A DNA stretch of 63,508 bases, from the NCBI GenBank assembly GCA_036004405.1, contig DASYRM010000099.1, positions 1 to 63,508 on the forward strand, written 5' to 3'. The position numbers and the translations under genes were made by a program. Of this stretch, positions 1 through 8,500 are shown piece by piece (position 1 is the first letter of the stretch; every line of letters begins with the position of its first letter). Source of the stretch: DASYRM01 sp036004405. GTDB taxonomy: Bacteria; Acidobacteriota; Vicinamibacteria; Vicinamibacterales; UBA2999. The notes below the pieces were generated by a model. The model saw only the letters and a list, made by a program, of their open reading frames with translations. It was not told the DNA's origin and did not search any database.

Positions 1-20
1 TAAAGACCCGGGCCCACGCA

Positions 21-50
21 CGACGGGCCGCCTTCAGGCGGCCCCTACGA
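21..50. repeat. Dispersed hairpin repeat, GGCC-stem type
   Basis: The arms GGGCCGCCT (25-33) and AGGCGGCCC (36-44) pair perfectly and are followed by the tail CTACGA. The CTA at 45-47 is read on the minus strand as the TAG stop of the neighbouring oxidoreductase gene. Bases 2-10 look like the right arm of another copy cut by the window edge. This is the first member of a family seen at about ten places in the window. Confidence 0.8.
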
Positions 51-1145
51 CAGTACTTCCTCCACCAGCTCCGCGACGTGCTCGCCGATGGAGAGGCACG
101 AGGTCAGGCCTGGCGACTCGATCCCCGCCGCCTGCACCAGCCGCGGGTTGAGCCGATCGCGCTCGATGCGGAAGTCGGCAAACGACTCGTCCGGTCCGTG
201 CAGCTTGGGGCGGATGCCGCTCCCTCCAAGGCGCAGGTCTTCGAGCGTCAGCTCGGGCAGCAGCTCGCGCGCCGGCTCGAGATACTGCTCGACCGGAATG
301 CGCTCGCCCTCGTAGTCGTCCTTGCGCGCCTGGAAACGGACCGTGGGGCCGAGCGTCACGTTGCCGAAAATGGTCTTGGTGAGGTGCACGCCAAGGCTGT
401 GCCCTTTGGCGTGCGGCAGCGGGTAGACGAGGCCGTTCACGAGGCGGCGCTTGGCGGGCACGAGCTCGACGTACTCGCCGCGGCACGGGTGGATCGTGAA
501 CGTCTCGCCGCCGAGCGCCGCCGAGATCTCGTCGGCGTAGAGCCCCGCCGCGTTCACCACCGAGCGGGCGGCAATCGTTTCGGCCGGCGTGCGCACGCTG
601 ACGAGATGCGGCCCGACGTCGGCTCCGAGCACCGGCGATCCAGGCAGGACGATCGCGTCGTAGGCGACACATTGGCGGGCCAGCGACTGCACCAGGCCCT
701 CGGCGCTCAGAATGCCCGTGTGGGGCGAGAAGAGCGCCGCCACCGCGTGTACATGCGGTTCGCGGGCCTGGACAAACGCCCGGTCCACGAGGCGCAGCCC
801 CTCCACGCCGTTGGCGTCGCCCTTGGCCTTGATGGATTCGAGCGTCGCGATGCCGGCCTCGTCGTGGGCCACGATGATCTTCCCGCAGCGGACGTGCGGC
901 ACGCCGAAGGCGCCGCAGAACTCGTAGAGCCGCCGCGCGCCCTCCACGCAGTGCCGTGCCTTGAGCGAGCCGGCGGGGTAGTACATCCCACCGTGAATCA
1001 CCTGGCTGTTGTGGGTGCTGGTGCCCATGCCGGGGCGGGGCTCGCGTTCGAGGACGCAGACGCTGTGCCCCCGGCGGGCAATCGCCAGCGCGGCGGCCAA
1101 ACCTACCACGCCGGCGCCGACGACCGCGGTGTCGATGGTTTCCAT
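45..1145 (-). CDS. FAD-dependent oxidoreductase, L-2-hydroxyglutarate oxidase-like (LhgO family)
   Basis: A 366-residue flavoprotein of the DAO superfamily. The N-terminus carries the dinucleotide-binding motif GAGVVG (residues 10-15) after a short beta strand, followed by an E-x-E (LEREPRPG) typical of FAD ribose binding. The segment HNSQVIHGGMYYPAGSLKA around residue 45 is characteristic of LhgO/YgaF-type oxidases, which oxidise L-2-hydroxyglutarate to 2-oxoglutarate and pass electrons to quinone. The C-terminus has the second FAD-contact region (GIESPGLTSCLSIGEHV). It is transcribed divergently from rfbD with about 59 bp between the starts. Its TAG stop lies inside the hairpin repeat tail. 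The family is clear, but the exact substrate is inferred. Confidence 0.82.
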   Translation of the reverse strand: METIDTAVVGAGVVGLAAALAIARRGHSVCVLEREPRPGMGTSTHNSQVIHGGMYYPAGSLKARHCVEGARRLYEFCGAFGVPHVRCGKIIVAHDEAGIATLESIKAKGDANGVEGLRLVDRAFVQAREPHVHAVAALFSPHTGILSAEGLVQSLARQCVAYDAIVLPGSPVLGADVGPHLVSVRTPAETIAARSVVNAAGLYADEISAALGGETFTIHPCRGEYVELVPAKRRLVNGLVYPLPHAKGHSLGVHLTKTIFGNVTLGPTVRFQARKDDYEGERIPVEQYLEPARELLPELTLEDLRLGGSGIRPKLHGPDESFADFRIERDRLNPRLVQAAGIESPGLTSCLSIGEHVAELVEEVLS

Positions 1146-1204
1146 TGGCGAGTCGAAGTGGCTGCGGTACGATCGGGTCGCGTGCCGCAGCGCCTCATTA
1201 TCGA

Positions 1205-2080
1205 ATGAATGTCCGCCGTGTGCTCGTGACGGGTGCGGGCGGCCAGCTGGCCCACTACGTCGCGCGCGCCTTCACAGAGGCTGAGGTCGTGGCGCTCGAC
1301 CGTCGCGCGCTCGACATCACCGATCCGGCCGCGGTGGCCCGTGTGGTGGCCGGCGCGATGCCGGATGTCATCGTCAACTGCGCCGCGTTCAACGACGTGG
1401 ACGGCGCCGAGGATCGGCCCGAGCAGGCGCTTGCCGTCAACGCGTTCGCGGTGCGCAGCCTGGCGCTGGCGGCCGAGACGGCGGGCGCCGTGCTGGTGCA
1501 CTACAGCACCGATTTCGTCTTCGATGGCCGGCGGACCTCGGAGCCGTACACGGAAGCCGACGCGCCGGCGCCGCGCAGCACCTACGCGTCGTCCAAGTTG
1601 ATGGGCGAGTGGTTTGCGCTCGATGCCCCGCGCGCCTTCGTGCTGCGGGTCGAGAGCCTGTTCGGCTCGCCCGCGGGGTGGACGGGTCGCCGGGGGACGC
1701 TGGACGCCATCGTCGCCGGTCTCCGCGACGGACGAGAAGTGCGGGTCTTCACCGATCGCGTGGTGACGCCCAGCTACACGCCCGACATCGCGGCCGCCAC
1801 GCGTCATCTCATCGTCGCCGACGCCGCGCCGGGCCTCTATCACTGCGTCAACGACGGCGAGGCCACCTGGGAGCAGGTGGCGCTCGAGACCGCGCGCGTG
1901 CTGGGTGTCGATCCGGTGCTGCAGCGGACGACGTCGAGGACGGTCGTCTTGAAGGCCGCGCGGCCCATCTACTGTGCCATGTCGCCGCGCAAGCTCGCGG
2001 CGGCGGGTTTCACCATGCCGGCGTGGCAGGATGCGCTGGGCCGCTGGCTGCGGCCGGACGCGCCGCACAGCTCGGATTAG
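1205..2080 (+). CDS. rfbD: dTDP-4-dehydrorhamnose reductase (RmlD family)
   Basis: A short-chain dehydrogenase/epimerase-like reductase of 291 residues. The ATG at 1205 is chosen because the GTGAGGGxGG-type Rossmann motif (VLVTGAGGQLAHYVARAF) begins five residues later; the in-frame upstream codons from 1145 have no family similarity. Further signs are the VNCAAFNDVDGAE segment, the catalytic S-T-D-F-V-F-D-G stretch and the Y-x3-K motif (YASSKLMGE). The enzyme catalyses the last NADPH-dependent step of dTDP-L-rhamnose synthesis. Only 14 bp separate it from gmd, so the two probably form a nucleotide-sugar operon for surface polysaccharide. The other rml genes are not in the window, so a related deoxysugar reductase is possible. 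Confidence 0.8.
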   Translation: MNVRRVLVTGAGGQLAHYVARAFTEAEVVALDRRALDITDPAAVARVVAGAMPDVIVNCAAFNDVDGAEDRPEQALAVNAFAVRSLALAAETAGAVLVHYSTDFVFDGRRTSEPYTEADAPAPRSTYASSKLMGEWFALDAPRAFVLRVESLFGSPAGWTGRRGTLDAIVAGLRDGREVRVFTDRVVTPSYTPDIAAATRHLIVADAAPGLYHCVNDGEATWEQVALETARVLGVDPVLQRTTSRTVVLKAARPIYCAMSPRKLAAAGFTMPAWQDALGRWLRPDAPHSSD

Positions 2081-2094
2081 AATGAGGGTTTTGC

Positions 2095-3099
2095 ATGGCT
2101 AAGAAAGCGATCATTTCGGGCGTCACCGGACAGGACGGTTCGTATCTGGCCGAGCTGTTGCTCGACAAGGGGTACGACGTCACGGGCATCGTCCGGCGTT
2201 CGAGCTCGCCGAACATGTGGCGCATCGAGCATCTGCTCGACCGCATCACGCTCCGGCCTGCCGACCTGCTCGATCAGTTGTCGCTGATGCGCGTCATCCA
2301 GGACGTGCAGCCCGACGAGTTCTACAACCTGGCGGCGATGTCGTTCGTGCCGGCGTCGTGGGATCAGCCGCTGCTCACCGGCGACTTCAACTCGCAGGGC
2401 GTGACGCGGCTGCTCGAGGCCGTGCGTCAGGTGAATCCGAAGATCCGGCTGTATCAGGCGTCGTCGAGCGAGATGTACGGCCGGGTGCGCGAGGTGCCGC
2501 AGACCGAGCTGACGCCGTTCTACCCGCGCAGCCCGTACGGCGTGTCGAAGGTGTTCGGCCACTACATCACCGTCAACTACCGTGAGAGCTACGACATGTT
2601 CGCGGTGTCGGGCATCCTCTTCAATCACGAGTCGCCCCGGCGCGGGCTGGAATTCGTCACCCGCAAGGTGACCGACGGCGTGGCCAAGATCAAGCTGGGA
2701 AAGGCCGACCACCTGGCGCTCGGCAACCTGGACGCCCAGCGCGACTGGGGTTTTTCCGGCGATTACGTGCGGGCGATGTGGCTGATGCTGCAGCAGGACA
2801 CTCCCGACGACTACGTGATCGCCACCGGCGTCACCCACTCGGTGAAGCACCTGGTGGACACCGCCTTCAAGCACGTGGGGCTCGACTACCAGAAGTACGT
2901 GCGCACCGATCCGCGGTTCATCCGCCCCGCCGAAGTCGATCTGCTGATCGGCGACGCGTCGAAGGCCAAGGAGAAGCTGGGCTGGACGCCCGCCGTCAGC
3001 TTCGAGCAGCTGGTCGAGATGATGGTGGACGCCGATCTCGAGCGCCACTCATCCGGCACCGCCGTCGCCTCTTCAACCGGCCGGGAGCACCGGGGCTGA
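2095..3099 (+). CDS. gmd: GDP-mannose 4,6-dehydratase
   Basis: A 334-residue extended SDR enzyme. Visible motifs are the NADP-binding GVTGQDGSYLAELLL at the N-terminus, RRSSSPN, the YNLAAMSFVPASW segment, the SSSEMYG catalytic loop and Y-x3-K (YGVSK). It converts GDP-D-mannose to GDP-4-keto-6-deoxy-D-mannose, the precursor of GDP-fucose, GDP-rhamnose or perosamine. Length and motif order match bacterial Gmd. It lies directly after rfbD and faces the methyltransferase gene, with their 3' ends separated by a hairpin repeat. Together these point to a small lipopolysaccharide or capsule sugar locus. Confidence 0.9.
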   Translation: MAKKAIISGVTGQDGSYLAELLLDKGYDVTGIVRRSSSPNMWRIEHLLDRITLRPADLLDQLSLMRVIQDVQPDEFYNLAAMSFVPASWDQPLLTGDFNSQGVTRLLEAVRQVNPKIRLYQASSSEMYGRVREVPQTELTPFYPRSPYGVSKVFGHYITVNYRESYDMFAVSGILFNHESPRRGLEFVTRKVTDGVAKIKLGKADHLALGNLDAQRDWGFSGDYVRAMWLMLQQDTPDDYVIATGVTHSVKHLVDTAFKHVGLDYQKYVRTDPRFIRPAEVDLLIGDASKAKEKLGWTPAVSFEQLVEMMVDADLERHSSGTAVASSTGREHRG

Positions 3100-3124
3100 G
3101 GCAGGTCTAAAGACCCGCCTACGA
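3100..3124. repeat. Dispersed hairpin repeat between convergent genes
   Basis: The arms GGCAGGTCT (3100-3108) and AGACCCGCC (3111-3119) pair with one mismatch around an AA loop and are followed by CTACGAG. The gmd stop lies immediately upstream. The CTA at 3119-3121 is the TAG stop of the minus-strand methyltransferase. The stem sequence differs from the copy at 21-50, but the tail is the same. Confidence 0.7.
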
Positions 3125-4330
3125 GCGCCTGCCGATCGCCGCGTAATCCAGGTAGGTAAAGAACAGCGCGTTCAGCTTCTCGACGTTGGCGTTGAGCGTG
3201 GCCGCCGCGTCTCCGAGGACCGGCGCCGCCACGCGCTGCAGCTTGTCGTGCTCCGGGTACGGCGCCTGATACCGGATCTCGACGCCGCCAAAGCCGCTCG
3301 CCTGCAGCAGGAACTTCAGCGTGTCGGGATGCAGCGGCCGCACGTGCGTGATGTCGCGCACGTAGCTCTCGAAGAACGCGAACCAGCAGGCGGGGTTGAT
3401 GGTCTCGAGCACGATCGGCGCGCCGGGCCGCAGCGCCGCATAGGCGGCGTCGAGCAGGTTGGTCAGGTACGCCGGGTCGAGATGCTCGACCACCTGCGCG
3501 GCCAGCAGGCCGCCAAGCGAGCCGGCGGGCTGCGCGCGCAGGTAGGCCAGCGCGTCCGCCTTGGACGCCTCGAGCCCTTTCTGCACGCACACCTCCACCA
3601 TCGAGTCGTTCACGTCGATGCCGCGTGCGCGGACGCCGCGCTCTTTCAGCAGCGCCAGGAACTCGCCGCGGCCGCAGCCGATGTCGAGCACGTCGGACGC
3701 GCCGGCGAAGATCTCGACGTATTCGCGCTGCCGCGCTGCGATCTCCTCGGGCGCCCCGCGGAACTGATCCTCGAAGCCGACGTACTTGGCGCTCAGCGCC
3801 TCGGATGAAGTCTGGGCACCTGCAGGCGAACCTGAAGGTTCGCCTCTACGTACGTCATCAGGCGAACCTGAAGGTTCGCCTCTGCGTACGTCATCAGGCG
3901 GACCTTCCGCCTTCGCCAAGGCTACGGCGGACGAGGAAGGTCCGCCTCTACGTACGAGATCGTGTTGGGATTGCCGCAGCACCGCAACGGTGGTGCGGAG
4001 CTCCTGCTGTTCGGCGCGCAGCTCGTCGAATGCCGTTTCCATCCGCCGCTCGCGCGCGGCCAGCGCCTCGCGGTAGCGCTCCACCTGCTCGAGCGACGAC
4101 AAGATCGGCGCCAGCGTGTTGACCAGCTGCACCAGCTCGGAATTGAAGGTTTCCTGCGGGCCGAGCAGCCGCGCGAGCACCCGGCGCACCTGATAGAGCG
4201 CGCGCCGCGCCAGCGACCCGTCGGCGGACACGTAGCCCTCGATGCGCCAGTCGCGGTTCAGGCGCTCGAGCAGGTCGCGATACTGCTCGATGGAGGCGAT
4301 GGGTTCGGTGGGGCGCATGGCGTCGCTCAT
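3119..4330 (-). CDS. Class I SAM-dependent methyltransferase with coiled-coil N-terminus and repeat-encoded linker
   Basis: About 403 residues from the ATG at 4330, the first codon clear of thiG. Residues 1-60 are a cytoplasmic N-terminal part. About 65-125 are an E/R/Q-rich coiled coil (LEQVERYREAL onward). About 125-170 form a low-complexity linker made of DVRRGEPSGSP units. The remainder is a methyltransferase with SAM motif I VLDIGCGRGEFLALL and acidic motif GIDVN. The linker is translated from hairpin-repeat DNA on the minus strand. Coiled-coil methyltransferases of this kind often cap or modify surface glycans, which fits the nearby gmd and rfbD genes. The substrate is unknown. The stop codon also lies in a repeat. 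Confidence 0.72.
   Translation of the reverse strand: MSDAMRPTEPIASIEQYRDLLERLNRDWRIEGYVSADGSLARRALYQVRRVLARLLGPQETFNSELVQLVNTLAPILSSLEQVERYREALAARERRMETAFDELRAEQQELRTTVAVLRQSQHDLVRRGGPSSSAVALAKAEGPPDDVRRGEPSGSPDDVRRGEPSGSPAGAQTSSEALSAKYVGFEDQFRGAPEEIAARQREYVEIFAGASDVLDIGCGRGEFLALLKERGVRARGIDVNDSMVEVCVQKGLEASKADALAYLRAQPAGSLGGLLAAQVVEHLDPAYLTNLLDAAYAALRPGAPIVLETINPACWFAFFESYVRDITHVRPLHPDTLKFLLQASGFGGVEIRYQAPYPEHDKLQRVAAPVLGDAAATLNANVEKLNALFFTYLDYAAIGRRS
3824..3958. repeat. Three hairpin repeat units inside a coding sequence
   Basis: Three tandem units lie here. Two have arms GGCGAACCT/AGGTTCGCC with tails CTCTACGTACG or CTCTGCGTACG. The third has arms GGCGGACCTT/AAGGTCCGCC around a nested GC-rich insert containing CGCCAAGGCTACGGCGGA, again with the tail CTCTACGTACG. 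A similar nested insert recurs at 18601-18632. The block is in frame with the methyltransferase on the minus strand and has no stop in that frame. Confidence 0.85.
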
Positions 4331-4394
4331 CGCCCCGCGAAGCGGGGCCAGAAGATACTGGCCGTCGCGCGAAACGGGACGTTTCGCGCCGCTA

Positions 4395-5174
4395 TTATCT
4401 GCCGACCATGCCTTCGACGGGGCTGCTGGCGGTGGCGTACATCTTCTTCGGGATGCGGCCGGCCAGGAACGCCTGGCGGCCGGCAATCACCGCGTGTTTC
4501 ATGGCTTCGGCCATCTGCACGGGGAACTGCGCACCGGCAATGGCGGTGTTCATCAGCACGCCGTCGGCCCCGAGCTCCATGGCCAGCGCCGCGTCGGACG
4601 CCGTGCCGACGCCGGCGTCCACGATCACCGGCACCTTCGAGAACTCGCGGATGATACGGATGTTGTTGACGTTCTGAATCCCCAGGCCCGACCCGATGGG
4701 GGCGCCGAGCGGCATCACCGCGGCGGCACCGGCCTCTTCGAGCTTGCGGCAGGCAATCGGGTCGTCGTTGGTGTAGGGCAGAACGACGAAGCCTTCGGAC
4801 ACCAGGATGCGCGTGGCCTCGATGAGCGCCTCGTTGTCGGGGAAGAGCGTCCGCTCGTCGCCGATCACTTCCAGCTTCACCCAGTTGGAGAGGCCCGCCT
4901 CGCGGCCCAACCGCGCCGTGCGAATCGCCTCCTCGGCGCTGTAGCAGCCGGCGGTGTTCGGCAGGATGAAGATGCGATCGGGGTCGATGTAGTCGAGCAG
5001 CGACTCGCGCGATCGGTCCGAGATGTTCACGCGGCGCACGGCCACGGTGACCATGTCGGCGCCCGACGCCGTGTGGCAGTCGCGCATCACCTGGTGCGAG
5101 GGGTACTTGCCGGTGCCGACGATGAGCCGCGACGCGAACGTGCGGCCAGCGATTACAAAGGAAGTGTCTGTCAC
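4395..5174 (-). CDS. thiG: Thiazole synthase ThiG
   Basis: A 259-residue TIM-barrel enzyme. Start choice: a GTG at 5174 lies 4 bp after the thiS stop and gives VTDTSFVIAGRTF, the normal ThiG N-terminus. Family signatures are the RLIVGTGKY segment with the Schiff-base lysine region, DMVTVAVRRVNI, LPNTAGCYSAEEA, VMPLGAPIGSGLG and VDAGVGTASDAALAMELGADG. The enzyme condenses 1-deoxy-xylulose 5-phosphate, dehydroglycine and ThiS thiocarboxylate into the thiazole moiety of thiamine. It forms an operon with thiS. ThiF, ThiO and ThiH are not in the window. Confidence 0.95.
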   Translation of the reverse strand: MTDTSFVIAGRTFASRLIVGTGKYPSHQVMRDCHTASGADMVTVAVRRVNISDRSRESLLDYIDPDRIFILPNTAGCYSAEEAIRTARLGREAGLSNWVKLEVIGDERTLFPDNEALIEATRILVSEGFVVLPYTNDDPIACRKLEEAGAAAVMPLGAPIGSGLGIQNVNNIRIIREFSKVPVIVDAGVGTASDAALAMELGADGVLMNTAIAGAQFPVQMAEAMKHAVIAGRQAFLAGRIPKKMYATASSPVEGMVGR

Positions 5175-5178
5175 GAGG

Positions 5179-5379
5179 TTAACCGCCGCCGACCGCGTTG
5201 ACGATCTCGAGCCTGTCGCCCTCACCGACCACGACGGTGGTGTAGGTGTGGCGCTTGATGATCGTCAGGTTGTGTTCAACTGCCACCCGGCGCGGGTCGA
5301 TCTCGAGCCGTGCGAGCAGATCCGTCACCGAGAGAGGCTGGTCCAGCTCGAAGGGTTCGCCGTTGAGCGTGATCGTCAC
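5179..5379 (-). CDS. thiS: Sulfur carrier protein ThiS
   Basis: A 66-residue ubiquitin-like carrier ending in the diagnostic GGG terminus (NAVGGG), where the last glycine is thiocarboxylated. A GTG at 5379 gives VTITLNGEPFELDQP, the standard ThiS start. The frame stays open further upstream with an ATG at 5463, so a longer N-terminus cannot be excluded, but the extra residues do not look like the family. It supplies sulfur to ThiG, encoded 4 bp downstream. No thiamine-pyrophosphate riboswitch motif was recognised upstream. Confidence 0.88.
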   Translation of the reverse strand: MTITLNGEPFELDQPLSVTDLLARLEIDPRRVAVEHNLTIIKRHTYTTVVVGEGDRLEIVNAVGGG

Positions 5380-5525
5380 TTGCGAGGTCCTGACCAGGCC
5401 AGCGTACCGCGTGAATTCCGGCCAGTCAACGCGCTGGAAGCCGTTTGACTGATTCGCCGCCATCACGTACGGTTCAATGATGGGCTCGGGAGGACCGGGC
5501 CCCACTGAGAGCATCCCGCCAATCC

Positions 5526-8500
5526 ATGAGTCCGACCGCACGGATGCCCCTCGGCGTTGAGGGGTTCACCTACGCCGACCTCTATTCGCCAGCCCGCCTG
5601 CAGGACCTGTACGAGCGGTTCTGTCGCGACGTGGCCGCGGCCGACCCGGCGTTCTGGGCGGAATGGGACGTCTATCGCCTGGCGCCGGATGCGCCGCGGT
5701 CGCCGGTGCAGGTGTCGGATCTCATCGTCCGGATGGCACCGCACGTGAGCCGGTTCGTCGAGACGCTCTTTCGGGTGAACGGCGCCGCCAGCGCGCAGCG
5801 CGCGCGCACGCACGACCTCGACGAGCTGTTCCGGTTCAAGGTGGACTTCGTCCGGAAACGCTCGCTGCCGCTCGTGAAAGGCGGCGCCCACGTGCACCGC
5901 GAGGCAGGTGACACGGCGATGGTCGAGGCGCTCGTCGAGCCGTTTGCCGGTCTCGACCGTGAGCGTGCCGTTGCCGCGGCCGGGTGCCAGCTGCTCGATC
6001 GTGAAACCGCGCTGCGCGCCGACGGCTCCGATGCCGACAAGGCCGCGCTGACTCAGCAGACCGACGCGCTCAAACGCTGGTGCGCCTCGTGCCTGCACGA
6101 CCCGGCCTTCAAGGAGTGGGTGATCTTCCGCTTCCCTGAGACGCTCGACTACCAGCACCTGGTGCAGATACAGCGCCCCCGCGCGGATCTCCCCGAGTCG
6201 ATGATCGGACCCGACGCGCGCCTGCGCCGCCGCGACGGTTTCGCGCTTACCGACGGGCGCTACACGCCGCGCGAGAACCTGAGCGAGATCCACTACTGCG
6301 TGCTCTGCCACGAGCGCGACAAGGACTCGTGCTCGAAGGGCATCAAGGACAAGACGGGCGCGCTCACGAACAACCCGCTCGGCATCCCGCTCGCCGGCTG
6401 CCCGCTGGACGAGAAGATCTCCGAGATGCACATGGTGCGCAAGACGGGCGACGCCATCGGGGCACTGGCACTCGTGATCATCGACAATCCGATGTGCCCG
6501 GGCACCGGCCACCGCATCTGCAACGACTGCATGAAGGCGTGCATCTACCAGAAGCAGGAGCCGGTCAACATCCCGCAGATCGAGACGGGCGTCCTGACCG
6601 ACGTGCTGACGATGCCGTACGGCGTGGAGATCTACGGCCTGCTCACGCGCTGGAACCCGCTCAACGTCCGCCGTCCGTACGCGCTGCCCTACAACGGCCG
6701 CAACATCCTCGTCGTGGGCCTGGGCCCGGCCGGCTACACGCTGGCGCACTACCTGCTCAACGAAGGCTTCGGCGTGGTGGCCATCGACGGGCTCAAAATC
6801 GAGCCGCTGCCGGCCGCGCTCACCGGCGAACGGACCGGCACGCCGCAGCCGATCGAACACTGGAACGAGATCTACACGCGCCTCGACGAGCGCGTGCTCG
6901 AAGGGTTCGGCGGCGTGTCCGAGTACGGCATCACGGTGCGCTGGGACAAGAACTTCCTCACGCTGCTCCACCTGACGCTGGCGCGCCGCGACAAGCTGCG
7001 CATCTACGGCGGCATCCGCTTCGGCGGGACGCTGCCGATCGAAGACGCGTGGGCGCACGGGTTCGATCACATCGCCATTGCCGCCGGCGCCGGCAAGCCG
7101 ACCGTGATCGACATGAAGCACAACCTCGTGCGCGGCGTGCGCAAGGCGAGCGACTTCCTGATGGCGCTGCAGCTCACCGGCGCCTTCAAGCGCAACGCCC
7201 TGCCGAACCTGCAGGCGCGGCTGCCCGCGATCGTGATCGGCGGAGGCCTGACCGGCATCGACACGGCCACCGAGCTCTTTGCCTACTACCCGATCCAGGT
7301 GGAGAAGACGCTCGAACGCTACGAGGCGCTGTGCGCTGAGCAGGGCGAGAACGTCGTGCGCGGCGCCTGCGACGTCGAAGAGCAGGGCATCCTCGACGAG
7401 TTCCTGGCGCACGGCCGGGCCGTCCGGGCCGAGCGCGCGCGCGCCGCGGCCGCCGGTGAAGCGCCGAACTTCGTGCCGCTCGTGCGGAGCTGGGGCGGCG
7501 TCACGCTGGCCTACCGCAAGAAGATGACCGACTCGCCGGCCTATCGCCTGAACCACGAAGAGGTGATCAAGGCGCTCGAGGAGGGCATCTACTTCGCCGA
7601 AGGCCTCGACCCCAAAGAGATCGTGGCCGACCACCAGGACCACGTGGTGGGGATGCTGCTCGACGGTCCGAACGGTCGCGTCCAGCTGCCCGCGAAGACG
7701 GTGCTGGTGGCCGCCGGCACGTCGCCCAACATCACCTACGAGAAGGAGAAGCCCAACACCTTCCAGATGGACTCGAAGCAGCGCTTCTTCCAGGGCTTCC
7801 GCGCCGACCGCGTCAACGGCGCTGTGACCCTGACGCCTGACCCCGCCGGGTTCTTCACCTCGCACAACGACGCCGGCCGGCTGATCTCGTACTACGGCGA
7901 CAACCACCCGCGCTATGCGGGCAACGTCGTGAAGGCGATGGCCTCGGCCAAGCACGGCTACCGCCACGTGGCGGCGCTCTTCGACGAGGCGGTCGATCCG
8001 GCCGGCCAGGCGTCGCGCGATCGGGCGTGGGAGACGCTCGTGTCCACGCTGGACCGCGAGCTCCTCGCCGAGGTGGTGCGCGTGGAGCGCCTCACCCCGA
8101 CCATCGTCGAAGTGGTCGTCAAGGCGCCCGCGGCCGCGCGGCACTTCCATCCCGGCCAGTTCTACCGGCTCCAGAACTTCGAGGCGCTCGCCGCCCGGGC
8201 GAAGTCGAGGGGCGAGCCGCCGCTGCTGATGGAGGGCATCGCGCTCACCGGCGCGTGGGTGGATAAAAAGAAGGGGCTGCTCTCGATGATCGCGCTCGAA
8301 ATGGGCGTGTCGAGCCGGCTCATCGCCTATCTGAAGCCGGGAGAGCCGGTGGTGGTCATGGGTCCGACCGGGACGCCCACCGAGATCCCGCACGGCGAGG
8401 CGGTGTTGCTGGCCGGTGGCGGTCTGGGCAACGCGGTGCTGTTCTCGATCGCCAAGGCCCTCAAGGAGAACGGCAACAAGGTGATCTACTTCGCCGGCTA

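Noticed and set aside
78..1208. Long plus-strand frame across the FAD oxidoreductase gene
   Set aside because: It runs antisense to a gene with clear flavoprotein motifs and has no recognisable domain.
5380..5525. Possible TPP riboswitch upstream of thiS
   Set aside because: The conserved CUGAGA and ACCUGAUC elements were not found on the thiS-coding strand in the expected region.
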